From: Antitrichia curtipendula
Taxonomy: Eukaryota; Streptophyta; Bryopsida; Hypnales; Leucodontaceae
DNA: 64,000 bases
Direction: 5' to 3'
Assembly: GCA_951230915.1 (NCBI GenBank)
Contig: OX579637.1
Span: forward strand, 35,278,001 to 35,342,000
The position numbers and the translations under genes are program-made. A model generated the notes under the pieces. That model had not been told where the DNA came from. It did no database searches and saw only the letters and a program-made list of their open reading frames with translations. Below are positions 22,400 through 34,370 of the stretch, in pieces; the first letter of the stretch is position 1; every line of letters begins with the position of its first letter.

Positions 22400-25020
22400 A
22401 GAGGAATCAATAATGTGCGTCTAAATTGTGCCTTGAACTTTATTCATTGCAAACACCAGAAGTCATGAAATGCGTTTGTGAAAGGATTACAAAAGAACAC
22501 ATAGAAGTTGTTAATATTTCCTAGATTCAACATCTATTAAAATTTTCAATTGTTCTTCATTGTTAATTAATCTTTACATCATGAATAGTAAAAAAATAAG
22601 AATCAACGAGGCTTTGTATTATAATACAACATCAAAAGCTAATGAATTTGTACGTAAAGTGCTCAATCTAGAAATGTAGAAGTTGTAAACATGATGAAGT
22701 TATTAAAATCGTGTGCACTTTCAATGAATTCTAATGTGAATAAAAAAAAGGGAAAGAATTTGGCCCTAAACTTAATACACCATTGTTAATACCAGAAGTC
22801 ATGGATTGATACGTACAGGGTTCAACCCAAAAAATATTGAAGTTTCAGATATCATAAAGATGAATAATCTTTGATGAAATTTAATTCATGCACATTTTTA
22901 TGATTCCCAACGTGCATATCAAAAGTGGAAATGAACTTGGCCCTGTATTTTAAAAATGACCAATATCCAAAGTCATGGAATTTACACATAAAAGGCGTAG
23001 TGGAAAAAAATGTAGAAGTTGTCAATATCATGAAGATGAAGAATCTTTGATGAAATTTAATTCATGCGCATTTTTTATGATTCCCGACGTGCATATAAAA
23101 AATGGAATTGAACTTGGCCCTGTATTTTAAAAATGACCAATATCCAAAGTCATGGAATTTACACATAAAAGGCGTAGTGAAGAAAATGGAGAAGTTGTCA
23201 ATATCATGAAGATGAAGAATCTTTGATGAAATTTAATTCATGCGTATTTTTTATGATTCCCGACGTACATATAAAAAATGGAAATGAACTTGGCCCTGTA
23301 TTTTAATAAATGACCAATATCCAAAGTCATGGAATTTACACGTAAAAGGCTTTGTCAGAAAGTAAATAGAAGTTTTGAATTTCATGAAGATTAAGAATCT
23401 TTGGAAAAAAATAAGTAAATGTGCATTTTAGATTAATTCAAACGTGAATTAACTAAATGGGAATCAATTCAGCACTGAATTGTAATACACCGTTGAAACC
23501 AGAATTCGTGGATTTCATAAGTGAAGGATTTAATAAAAAAAATGTAGAAGTTGTAAATCTTCATTTATCATGAAGATGAAGAATCTCTGAAATTTGGATG
23601 TGAAAGGCCTACTATTAAAGCTTAGAAGTTTAAAATGTTCTGAAGATTTCGATTCTGCATGGATCTTTAAGTTGCTCATGTTCTTAGACAATCCTATGAA
23701 AATTAAGATATATATACTTAAAAATGCCTATATTTTAATCACTGGTCATTAGTATCCAATCATCTTCATCTGAAATGAAAATAACCGGGAATGAATCGGG
23801 CCTTGCTTAAAAATGACCTTCAATTAACAAATTCAATTCAAAATCCGTCGACGTGGATTTTCTTACATCATGTTCAAATATCTATTAGGCAGTTCTAATT
23901 GCATTTAGGATTATAATTCAAGGTTCTACAACTTATGAATGTTTAATTTTATCCAATTCAAAATCCACTCTCTTAAATTTGACTTCAAAAAGCTGCGAAT
24001 GAAATGGACCCCAGCTCCTTTATGGAACCAAATTTGAAAATGTCTTGTATTTTTGAATGTAAGTATTTAAATTATTTTTAGAAAAGTCGAAATTACATGT
24101 ACAATTTATATCCTACAAGAGTTTTTAATTTATTTCCATTTATTTAAAGTCCATCTTCTTTCAAATAAATTAAAATTGGAAATGACATGGCCGTTGCACT
24201 TTAATGGCCAAAATTTGAAAGTGTCATGCATTTGTGTACGTGAATGTAAAATTTTTTCTATGGAATGTTGAATTACACCTACAATGTTGATTCCACAGGT
24301 ATTTTTAGTTTATTTCCACATGAAGTGTATTTTTTGTGAATTAAAAAAATATGGGAATGAAATGGCCTCTGACCCATTCATGGCCCAAATTTCAAAATGT
24401 CATGCACTCTTAAGTGAATGTTGAAATTCTTTTTAGAGAAGTTGGAATTACACTTGGGATCAACATTCCATAAGAAATTTTAATTTATTCCCATTCAAAA
24501 TCCATCTTTTTTTGAATTAAAAAAAATCGTTAATGAAATGGTCTTTGGCCTTTTATGGTTCAATTTGAAAAGGTCATGCATTTTCATACGTGAATGTTTA
24601 AATTTCATTTTATAGAAGTTGGAATTACACCTATGATTTAGATTCCACAAAAATTTTCAAATTATTTGCATTTGAAGTCCATCATCTTTGAGTTAAAAAA
24701 AATTGGGAATGAAATGGCCGCTGCACTTTAATGACTGAAATTTAAAAAAGTCATGCATTTTCATACGTGAATGCTTGAGTTTCATTTTATAGAAGTTGGA
24801 ATTACATCTATGATTTAGATTCCACAAGAATTTTTAAATTATTGCCTTTTGAAATGCATCATATTTGAATTAGAAAAAAATTGGGAATGAAATGGCCGCT
24901 GCACTTTAATGACTCAAATATGTATAAGTCTTAAATGAAAATACATACGCCTAAATTGTGTCTTGTACTTTAATCATTACAAATATCCAGAATCATGAAA
25001 TTCTTACGTGAAAGTCTGAA
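22400..25020 (+). repeat. satellite-like tandem array, period about 177 bp
   Basis: A recurring unit contains (A)GAACTTGGCCCTGTATTTTAA or AATGAAATGGCC(G/T)CTGCACTTTAATG, AGTCATGGAATTTACAC or GTCATGCATTTTCATACGTG, and TAGAAGTTG. Anchor positions 22759, 22935, 23111 and 23288, then 24000, 24180, 24356, 24532, 24709 and 24887 give intervals of 176-180 bp. About fourteen copies are visible; those at 22.9-23.4 kb are the most alike and those toward 24-25 kb form a diverged sub-family. The unit is AT-rich and near nucleosome length. Nothing in it codes. Confidence 0.85.
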
Positions 25021-26220
25021 CTAAAAAGTTGTATTTTACTTACTGAATTGAAATATGAATGACTTGTTTTTTAGAAAGTCTGTTTTTTAAAGTAGTAGTA
25101 GTTATCATTCTTTTTTTTCAAAGATTTATTTTTAAATTATGTTATTGTTTAATACCAAATCCTTTAAACCCACCATATCAATATTCGATTTGATTCAAGA
25201 GAACCTAAAAGACGTTAATGGTAGGGCAGTCAAACAATTGTAGGAAACTTTTGCTTTTGATATTGACATCCGCAGAAGAAAATTTATGTTGGTATCGCAC
25301 ATGGTGGAATGAAAATATGCAATGAATCCACAATAATTTACACATTTTAGGATATGGATATCAAGAAGAGTAGGATACATATATTACGTAGAGGGTTACT
25401 TTAGACAATAAAATAAACAATGCACTAGCACGTTATCAACTATGGAAAAGGTTTGGAACATCATTAACCCCTAATTGCTCGAGGCACCCAAATGTGGTGT
25501 TTGTTAAACTTTGAAGTTAAATTAAACCTAACCAAGTTGCTATTTTTAGTAGGTAATATTTTTAAAAAGTTCTTCTTGAAGTCTAGTTTTAGCTACAAAA
25601 ATTTGATTTTCAAAATAAATGTTACTAATTTTTCTATTCATGCTTTTGTACAAGGATACCTAATGTAATCTTGACTTCCCATAGTGTTCAGAGCTCTTGG
25701 AAATGAGCCTCAAATACAGTAGACCTTAGAGAAAAATCACATTCAAAATTCATTTAACAAAATTGTGTAGTACATTTACAGAAGCCTTAAATTGATCGTG
25801 GTTATACAAGCTAGTCCCTCTAATTTCAAATTTTTTTGGTCACCAACTTTTTAGATTTCATTTGTGTAAAGAAGATTAAAAGATATTTGTAATTTTAGCA
25901 CTCTCATGGTCAAACACTATAATCTTTGACTCTATAAGTGGTATTGTTGTAATTTCTTTGTTTATACGATCTCTAACATGTCTAGTAGTTTGAATTTGTA
26001 TGGTTAAAAGTTAAAAGAAAATTGATACAACTTATCAAAATGTTAGCATTTTGTTCACTCTAAAACAAATTCTATAAAGCCCAAAACCGACCTTGAGCAT
26101 TTAGGGGTTAAAGACAATTTAGATACTACAAAATTCCATTAAAGAACCTTGGTTTCGAGTGTGAGAAGCGAGGGGTGTGACATGGAGGGCATGGTCTGGA
26201 AGATTAGGGTATTTAGGGGT
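25021..26220. other. AT-rich gene-free stretch
   Basis: No supported gene. AT-rich sequence between the satellite array and locus B; nothing else noted. Confidence 0.35.
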
Positions 26221-26221
26221 G

Positions 26222-26312
26222 CATAGTACCGGGTATAGAGGTCGGGGTACTAGGGGTACCGGGTATAGAGGTCGGGTATCGGGTATAGAGGTCGGGTATC
26301 GGGTATAGAGGT
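26222..26312 (+). repeat. 20-bp minisatellite
   Basis: About four copies of GGGTATAGAGGTCGGGTATC, with the first copies carrying small insertions. It lies about 300 bp before a probable 5' non-coding exon of locus B. Open frames read through it are artefacts of the repeat. Confidence 0.75.
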
Positions 26313-26639
26313 CGCTGCAGGGTACACTGTTTCGCTGAGGCAACGGTGATTTCGGCGATGGTTTAGGGTTTGGCACGCTCCGTTTGCCACTTGCGCGTTT
26401 CCTCTTCGTCGTGATCGTTGCTTGTGGTCATTGTTGCATGTTCCCACCTGCGTTCGTCGTGATCGTTTTGTGTTTGTGTGCCGTGGTCCGTGTTCAGTGA
26501 TGCAACAGTCTGCCTGTGTTGCGAGAGTCGAGTTGGAGGCGACTAGAGGCGAGTGGAGGCGAGTTCGAGGAGAGCACGGAGGCGAATTGAAGCAGGCAAG
26601 AGCAGGTTAGTTTCTGCGTTTGCTTGTGTGCTCTACGTT

Positions 26640-26742
26640 TTCTTGTGTGCGTATTTGTGCTTGTGCTTTGTTGTGTTTGTGCTTGTGCTTTGTTGTGTTT
26701 GTGCTTGTGCTTTGCTTGTGATTTGCTTGTGATTGTTTTGCT
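26640..26742 (+). repeat. TGTGCTTGTGCTTTGT minisatellite
   Basis: About four copies of a 22-23-bp unit (TTGTGTTTGTGCTTGTGCTTTG). It lies just after a donor-like CAG/GTTAGT at 26605, so it is probably inside the long 5' intron of gene B1 (26605-28307). The Cys/Leu-rich frame across it is an artefact. Confidence 0.65.
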
Positions 26743-27512
26743 TGTATTCGTATCAGTTTTGCTTTCTACTTGTTTTAGGTTATCGGCAATAGAAAATTTG
26801 GCATGGTTCCTGTAGGTCAGGATGATGCGTACTTAGAATTCACGAATTTCAGCTTAACCGTAGAATGTGAACAATGCTTAGATTGCAAACATTCTAGTGT
26901 TAATTTTGCAGAAATTATAACATGTAATTGCGCTCACATAGGGTCACGGCATGTTTGCAGATTGCTCGGATTGTTTTTCAAGCTTCCAGTTAGATAGATT
27001 AGTTTTCAGATTGCTCATATTGGTTTTCATTGCAGAGAGCTGAGATTGGTTTACAAGCTTTTTTTTGGTTAGATTGGACACTATAATATGATTGTGTATG
27101 CTTGAATTTGTAATGCAAAATGCAACATCTCGAATTTTTTCAGACGAATCTGTTCATTGTGCTCTTAGAGTTTTCCGAGCGAAATTGCTGGTGTTGTTCA
27201 TATTGTTTGGCGTGTTTGTTTATTCCTGTGTTATTCGTTTCTTCTTGTCCATGTATCTATAGATTAGTTCCCGTCAATTTTAGATTTCCATTACGATTTC
27301 TAACTGAGTGCATGGGATTTGTTCTCAGGAAAACCACTGAAAACATAAACTAGACCAGCAGGAGAAGGACAAATGTGCTTGTAGCAGAGGCCTTATATCT
27401 TCAAACTCCAAATCTGTGCACGGACAAATAGATATGTATTTGTGAACTTTGTTCTTATTTGCTTGAATACAAAACCCTAAAATCCAGAACATAAAATTCA
27501 ATAAGAAACATG

Positions 27513-28193
27513 TCATTTCAGCGCGAGCCGCACTGAAATGACAAATATACTCCAACCCCAAACGAGCATATCTATCATTTCAGTGCGCTTCGCGCTAAAA
27601 GTAAGTAAGTGCACGGTCCCTCCGAAATGGTAAACGGCACTTCAGCGTGGCTCGCGCTGAATGATGCTAAAGAAGTGCAGGCTTACGTTGAATCCAAATA
27701 CTACAACCGTCGTTACCGAGAGAGAACGCAATAGGACCCAAGAAAGCAATTTGGCGCAATAGAACCTAGAAAACCAACGCAACAGAACCCAGGAAAGCAA
27801 TTCCGCGCGAGTCGCGCTGAATGGCAAAGGGCTGTGACTGACTCCAACTCCATCAAAAAAACCATAACACAAATCGTGAGAGCTAAAATAAAACCGCAAA
27901 CAACAGTTTAGCGCAAGCAGCATTCAGCAGGAGTCGCGCTGAATGGCAAAGGGCTGTGATGGACTCAAACTCCATCACAGAAACCATAACTCAATCCGTG
28001 AGAGCTATAGAATAACCCCAAACAACAGTTTAGCGCAGGCAGCGCTGAAAAATAGAAAGGTCTGAAGGGGAGAGGTAGAATAAGGAGACAGATGCATCAA
28101 TCCTCGAACAATATAAGACATACAGAACGATCCAAATAGAATTGACGAGCCAACCATAGGAATATAGCCGTTCAACGCGACTCGCGCTGAACA
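27513..28193 (+). repeat. palindrome array B (TTCAGCGCGA...TCGCGCTGAA family)
   Basis: Seven palindromes are visible at about 27513, 27576, 27640, 27800, 27922, 28027 and 28170. The best copies have arms TTCAGCGCGA and TCGCGCTGAA. They lie immediately upstream of the B1 start codon (28309), in a probable 5' intron ending at the acceptor TTGCAG (28302-28307). Related single sites lie in B1 intron 1 (29768, 29845), at both sides of intron 2 (31271, 34716), after the B1 stop (35868) and after the B2 stop (37230, 37301). Confidence 0.8.
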
Positions 28194-31100
28194 GCAAAAT
28201 GCTGATTAATGAAACAAAAAAATAGAGACTGGTAGTGCAATCATCAGAAGCAGAGAAGGAATAATCGCTAACAACAAATGGTATCACGGGATACATGCAG
28301 ATTGCAGAATGGAGAATCAGTTGGAGGCGCTCGACATGTACTTCAAGAAATGTGAGGTGCAGCTAGAAGAGAAACATACAGGCGAGGACAAAACTCTCAT
28401 GGAGGGGGAATATTGGGAATTCAAGGAGCCAGAGAGAGTGCAGTTCTAGGGATTCATCATGCTCGCGTTCTCGAACAAGTTCTACTTCGCATACATGTTC
28501 AAGAACGCCCAGGTCTTCCTCAACTTGTCATTTGAAGAGAGAGTGAAGGATGTGGAGGCGGATACCCATCCATTGATCAAAATCAAGTGTGTCACGGCTA
28601 TGAAGGGCGTCCACAAGAATGACCAATACCACTTCACCATTTGCTTGGACTCCGTAATGATTCCATTCAACATGACCTCCTTGCTTGGTAGTCTGTATCC
28701 GACGCCATTCCAGCAAGATGTCAAGGAATTGGAGAAGAAAATTAACAACAATGAATGGAAAAATGCAAACGAGATGCCAGTGGCCTGGAGGCAACTTGTT
28801 TCGAAAATCCGGGCCCTCTTCAAGGATTTTGATACGTTGAGAGGGAAGTATGAAATGCAGAACTCATTGAATAGATCAAAGTCAGTCTCCATAGACGTTG
28901 CCAACCAAGGCGTCAGTCAGAGCTCGAAGAAAACCACGAAGCAGGATTCGGGAAGCAGTCGGGGTCAGAAAATCGCCGAGAAGACAACTCCCAAGACGCC
29001 GCAAGAGAAGGGAAAGAAGGCTGCAGGTCCGCCTTCTGCGAAGAAAGTTTCGGCAAAATCCTCAAAACAATCTGAAGTGCATGATGGTAGCTTCGTTGAG
29101 GAGATGGCAAATGTTCTTCACTCCTGGGCAACAGAGAGAAAGCCGAACTACAAGGCCATCAGCGAGGCATACCAGAAGTACTGGAAAACATGCGAAGACG
29201 CGTATGTCTTCGCGGTTGACGAGAAGAAGGCAGTGGACATCTCCTAGCTAATTGACGCACCGGTTACATTCAACATTCGGTCGAAGCAGCAGAGAATAGT
29301 GGAAGACAACGTGACCTATCTGCTGAACATCCCCGACAAGAGTACAAAGCAGACTCTTTGTGTTATGCCCGTCGGCCTCACCAAAAAACCAGAGAGGTGG
29401 GAAGAAATTGAAGCCGAACAGTTTTACGTCATTAACGGCCAACATAGCGTTGAAGCAAGCAAGTTTATGTTCAACGATGAGAATGGTGTTGACCACAAGG
29501 AACAAGAACATTTCAAGAAATGGAACTGCTTCATCGTGTAGTCTCTGGACAGAGAGAAACTGCGAACCGTCTCTGCCTACTACAATCGAGTGAATCACTT
29601 CATAGCCGTTCAGCCGTCATGGGCGACTAATATTCTAGGAGCGCGGGCAGTCTGGGAGGCCATGGGCAAGCCAAAGAATTCAGCTCAAGTTCAGTCGATT
29701 GGTACCCTAGCCAATACCAAGCGAACCGTCAAAAATCGGAAGAACAAAGACGCGTTTCAGGTATGCCATTCAGAGCGACTCGAGCTGATCTGCAAAGACT
29801 TAATGCCTCTCTTATTTGTATCTGTTGAGTCATTCTCTACGCGGATTAGCGTGGGTCGAGCTGAAGTGCTTGTACTGATAGTTATTTCCTGGAATCCAAT
29901 GCAGGCGTTCGCAAAGGCAATTTTGTTGTGGTTCTCCATGATCGAAGTGAATAAGAGTTTGAAGATATCAAAGACAAAGGGAAAAGAGGAGAAACTAAAA
30001 GTGATAAATGAACTAAAACTCATCACCGCTCCTAAGCATGTATACAAACTCTGGAGCGAGGTTATCTCTGCTGCAGCACATGGTCAACTGCTCAACCCTG
30101 ACACGGATAAGTTGTTCAATGTGAAGACAGATTGGAATCTGGATACGCTGGCACTTAATCGGGAATTCTTTAAACATTTGGGGAATCTGAACTATGACGA
30201 GCTGGAGAAACTGGCAAAGTACATTCTCAACCAGACGGGTAGCAAGCGAACCCTCTCCTACCCCAAGGTGACGATTAAGTCCATTTCGTCCATGCTTGAG
30301 AGCTGCTACAACGTGAGGGAATGGGTAGAGGGACGGAAGAGGAAGCACCTTGTGAAGAAAGAGCTTCACCAAATCGACCCCGAACTTGGTCTTTTCAATG
30401 CTAATAACGAGATCATCACGGAGAACTGGAAAGCCTTCAAGAAAGATCGATTCTTCTCGAGGGCAACCATAGATGTCCTTCTCGACAGACCCGGAGAGGC
30501 GTACTTTGGCAAGGCAAAGCTTGTGAGTGCTAAGAACAAGTCATGCTCCGAGCTCTCAGACAAAGCTTTTCAGTTCTTCAAGGTGTTCCTCGAGCAGAAG
30601 AAGAAGTTCATGAAGTCTACTACATTCGGCCACTTTCGATCGTATGAGTTCGCTAAGAACTATTATCACCAGTGGCCAGTGCAGTCATGGACGGATGAGA
30701 CCGTGAAGCAACTGTCTCTTGGTGTTGTGGACATCCGAAATTTTCCCGGGATTGAGAAGAAGGATGCGTCCACTGTGGACAGCCCTTTCTTTGTCGAGGC
30801 AATGGCAGCCATGCGAAAGAAGAAGAAACCGACACTTGAGGAGGTCCCCACCTGGCTATTCATTTGCTCTGACGAGAAGGAGCAAGCGCAGGTTCTCAGA
30901 TTTGTGAAGACGAATGAGGATCTGAACACCTATGCCCTAGATTTTGCAGCATACACGCCAGAGAAGAACGACCGCCTTGGTGACATTGCCGCTGCTAAGA
31001 CACTAAAGAAAGTCTTGCTCACTTTTCTCTAGAACCCCCAAAACGTGAATCCCGTGGAAATTTCGGATGAATTCGAATGTCCGGAGATAGCCAGATATAC

Positions 31101-31668
31101 AAAGGCGCGCGCATACAGTGAGCTCAAGTATCGGATTCACAACACGGAGTTGCGCATGGAGTTTTATTTGTGGATTGTCCGGAAGTTCTGCAATCCGGGG
31201 ATATGCGTCTACTCAGCATTTGCGGGAGGGAAGTTGACGTGTGCTACAATGGTAAGACTCGCCAAGGCAAATCAACGCGAGTCGCGCTGATCTGCTCCCA
31301 TGTACACATGTTGTCGCAGCACAGGATAAGCAATTCCCATGTTATACTCCCAAAAACCACTCTAAAGCATAACAAAGTGACTCTAAAGATCGAACTCACG
31401 AGATTCTGTGAAGTACCTAGCCTTATTAACAAACTAAGCCAAGTCAGTAGTAATATCCATCTTTTCCGGTCCTCTTCCTATGACCGGAAACCCAAACACC
31501 CAGAAAACAAAGGACCGGATTTGTTCTATATTCCGATTCCAACTAGTCTTCCGGTTGTCGAATCCAACACAACCCCAGGACCGTATCTCTTCCGGTCCGG
31601 ATATCCGTCTAGACCAATCCGCTCTAGACAACTCACAACTATTTCCGCTTCTATCCAGTTGGGTTTTA

Positions 31669-31689
31669 CCTCTGATTAGCCATCAGAGG
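31669..31689 (-). other. 3' hairpin of TE2
   Basis: CCTCTGAT (31669-31676) and ATCAGAGG (31682-31689) form a perfect 8-bp stem with a 5-nt loop. It corresponds to the TE1 hairpin at 18727-18748, with different stem bases but conserved pairing. Confidence 0.55.
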
Positions 31690-32494
31690 GTTCGCCGCTT
31701 GCTTTTGAGAGTGGTAGGCCCACCACACCTTCCGTGACTTATAGTGGCTGAAGACCCACTTTCCTAATCTCTTCCTTCCTAGGCTAGTACGGATCCGGTT
31801 TGGCCCTTCACAGCAGTCTAGATCGCAATCCGGTCCATTGGTCACACGAAGACCCCCCGTACAATCCTCTCAATACTACAATGACCCTGATGTCATCCTA
31901 TTCCGTGCGAAGCTAAGGCGGTTACAAGTGCACCTGTCCGTTCCAACGTCAACTAGAATTCTTCCGTTTATCGCTAAGATGGCGAGACCCCACAGGAGAT
32001 CGGACACTCAACCGGATTTCTCACCCAGGAGTTCTAGCGCGACTAAGGAATCCCTCCCTATCCGCCTAGCCTAACAACGGCTTTCTCACCCGGAATCTCA
32101 AACTCTAGACGCGCTGAGGCACTAAAGTTCACTCCCAACTCTATCCTATCCGCTTACATGCATTTAGAACCAAGAAAAACACCAAGGGGAGAAATCCCAA
32201 CGCATCCGCTCGTGCTTTCCGAACTCCCTCACGCACAACCCTGCCAAAACATGGGAGAACGTACAACAAGAAAGTACAAAGAGAGAACACAAAGAAAATG
32301 TAGAAGAAAAGACTCCCAGCCCTCAGCACAAGGACTGAATTATATACACTTTGAGAACTTCCAAAAATAACAAAAGGCAAAAAGAGCCGTTTAAAAGTCA
32401 ACCTAAATCCGGATCCTAACTTCCGGTCCTCCTAACACTACCGGATCGGATTACTAATCCGGATCCGTTCCTGTCCTATCCTTCCTAACTTATT

Positions 32495-34098
32495 CTACAT
32501 CGCTATCCCGCGCCCCAACGAAGGACTCTTGGGCTCCGCCTCCAATTGCTCAAAGACTTCTTCCATGTTCCTGTTCCGCTCTCCGGCCATCGGATTCGGC
32601 ATGTCAGAACTGGGAGAGTCTTCGATGTTGATTGGCGCGGTTTGGGAAGGCTGACTCGGCTTTGACTGCGGAGTCTGGTCCCTCCCTTCCTTTGGGTCTG
32701 GTACTTCCGGAAACGATTCCAACATAGAGATGTCCGATAGGTGGACCCTCATCGATACGGTTAACTTCTGTGTACACTCCTCCATCCGGTCCGCCGCTCC
32801 TTGAGCTAAGACCAAATTCTTCTCCACCTACTCGGAGAAGTCAGTCAGGATCCGAACTATCCGGGTACCGGATAGTTTCTTCTCCTCCAAGACCTTCTCG
32901 TCGAAGAGCCTGGCCCTGATCGCCACGCTTCCGGTCTCACCGAAAGTCGCCTTCACCGATTCCGCCACCTTCTGCGTCTCGTCCACCATTATCCGGGTGG
33001 CGGCCATGTCTTCCTTGAAGGTGGCCACTTCCGCTTTCAACATGTCGACCTCCTCTTGAAGTCGACGGATCTCCGCTTCCTGCTTCCGGATCTCGACCGG
33101 ATTGGTGATGCACTCTTCTACCTTCCCCGGCAACTTGCTATCCGGTGTTGCTTGCACCAACTCTCCGATCTGGATTAGGGCGATTCTCTTCGCCTCCCAG
33201 TCCGCGCGATTATCGCAGAGGGTCTTGACCAGCTTCTCGAACGGATCGACAGGTCCTTTCTTTGGTTTCCGGTCTTGTCGCCGAGCGGAGATCCTCTTCC
33301 GGTCGGAGACGTCGTCTTGTGGCGCTTGGTCTGCCTCTCCGCCTCTTCTTCATCTTCTTCTTCTTCTTCGGTCTCGGATCCGGTTTCCTCTTCTTCCTCG
33401 TCCGTTTCCGATTCTCCGTATTTCAGGAGATTCTCCTGAGCCTTCCACTCCTTCTCTTCCGAGTCCAACAGGAGCTGGTGTTGCTCATAGAGGTGGAAAA
33501 GGTAGGGACACACGGGTGTCGGCCTACTCCTTCCGACCCTCGTCGCCAACTGCGCCACCAGATCGAACATGATCCGGGCCCAGTCCGCTTTCCGGTCACC
33601 GCTTAGGGCACCGAAAATGGTGTTGCCGAGGGTGATTGTCACCCTTGTTGGCTTCTCCGAATGGAGGATCGGGATCAGGAACTGTAACAGTTTCCGGTGC
33701 CGGTCGTCGATGCAGTCTTCCACCGCGTATCCGTCCTTGGGGTTGACCGCTCCTCGGAACTTGCCCCGGACGTACTCGTCCTTCCGGTTTGCCATCCCGT
33801 GGCCTCCTGCCCGGAACTTATAAACCTCCCTCCAGATCTCTTCCGTCCATTGATGTGGAACACAGCGGATCGTGTTGTCAAACTGGTTCGTCCACTTCCC
33901 CTGGATCTCCTTCACCATCCGCTCGTCCTTAAAACCCCAGGGTTTGTCGAGCAAACCCTGGCACCCCATCCGGTTGAGATCCAACCGGAGCATCTCCATC
34001 TCCTCCTCTGTCGAAGAGAGAACCGGAACGACCTTCCGGAGTTTGACCGGAGCCGACGACGTGGATGGGCCTGGTCTGTTCCGCCTAAGCTGCGGCAT
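32495..34098 (-). pseudogene. TE2 gag-like protein gene, frameshifted
   Basis: Reading from ATG 34098 (MPQLRRNRPGPSTSS) the product matches the TE1 protein through its N-terminal 200 residues (RMGCQGLLDKPWGF, NTIFGAL, CPYLFHLYEQ). An acidic run then leads to a frameshift near 33250-33290. The correct frame resumes as FEKLVKTLCDNRADWEAKR and a coiled coil (EIRRLQEEVDMLKAEV). It meets a TAG at 32828 where CAG is expected, then continues through a Pro/Ser tail to a stop at 32495. The reading of two lesions is by comparison with TE1; the ancestral function is presumed gag-like. Confidence 0.65.
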
Positions 34099-34355
34099 GG
34101 ACACAGACTAGATCTAAGACAGTCCTTTCCGATTCTACCTCACACAGTCCTAGCCGCACGTCCCGTTCTCATGTTCTCTCTCCGATCTCAACCGGAAACC
34201 TGCACAGCGATCGGTTCGCTACCGGAAACCTACCCTGCAGCACACCTCTACCGCTTAGACACACACACACGCTCGCTGTCGCTTGAAAACGAGGAGCGCT
34301 CAAGAACACTCTCACCAAACAGCGTTTGGAAATGGAGAGTGACTGAGGAGGTCCT

Positions 34356-34370
34356 GGGCTTTTATAGTCC
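34356..34370 (-). promoter_or_regulatory. TATA-like box of TE2
   Basis: On the minus strand GGACTATAAAAGCCC lies about 260 bp upstream of the TE2 start codon, a near-ideal plant TATA box. TE1 has CTATTTAAG in the comparable place. Confidence 0.6.

Noticed and set aside
26624..26815. Cys/Leu-rich 63-aa frame as a membrane peptide gene.
   Set aside because: It is the TGTGCTTGTGCTTTG minisatellite read in one frame, inside a likely 5' intron.
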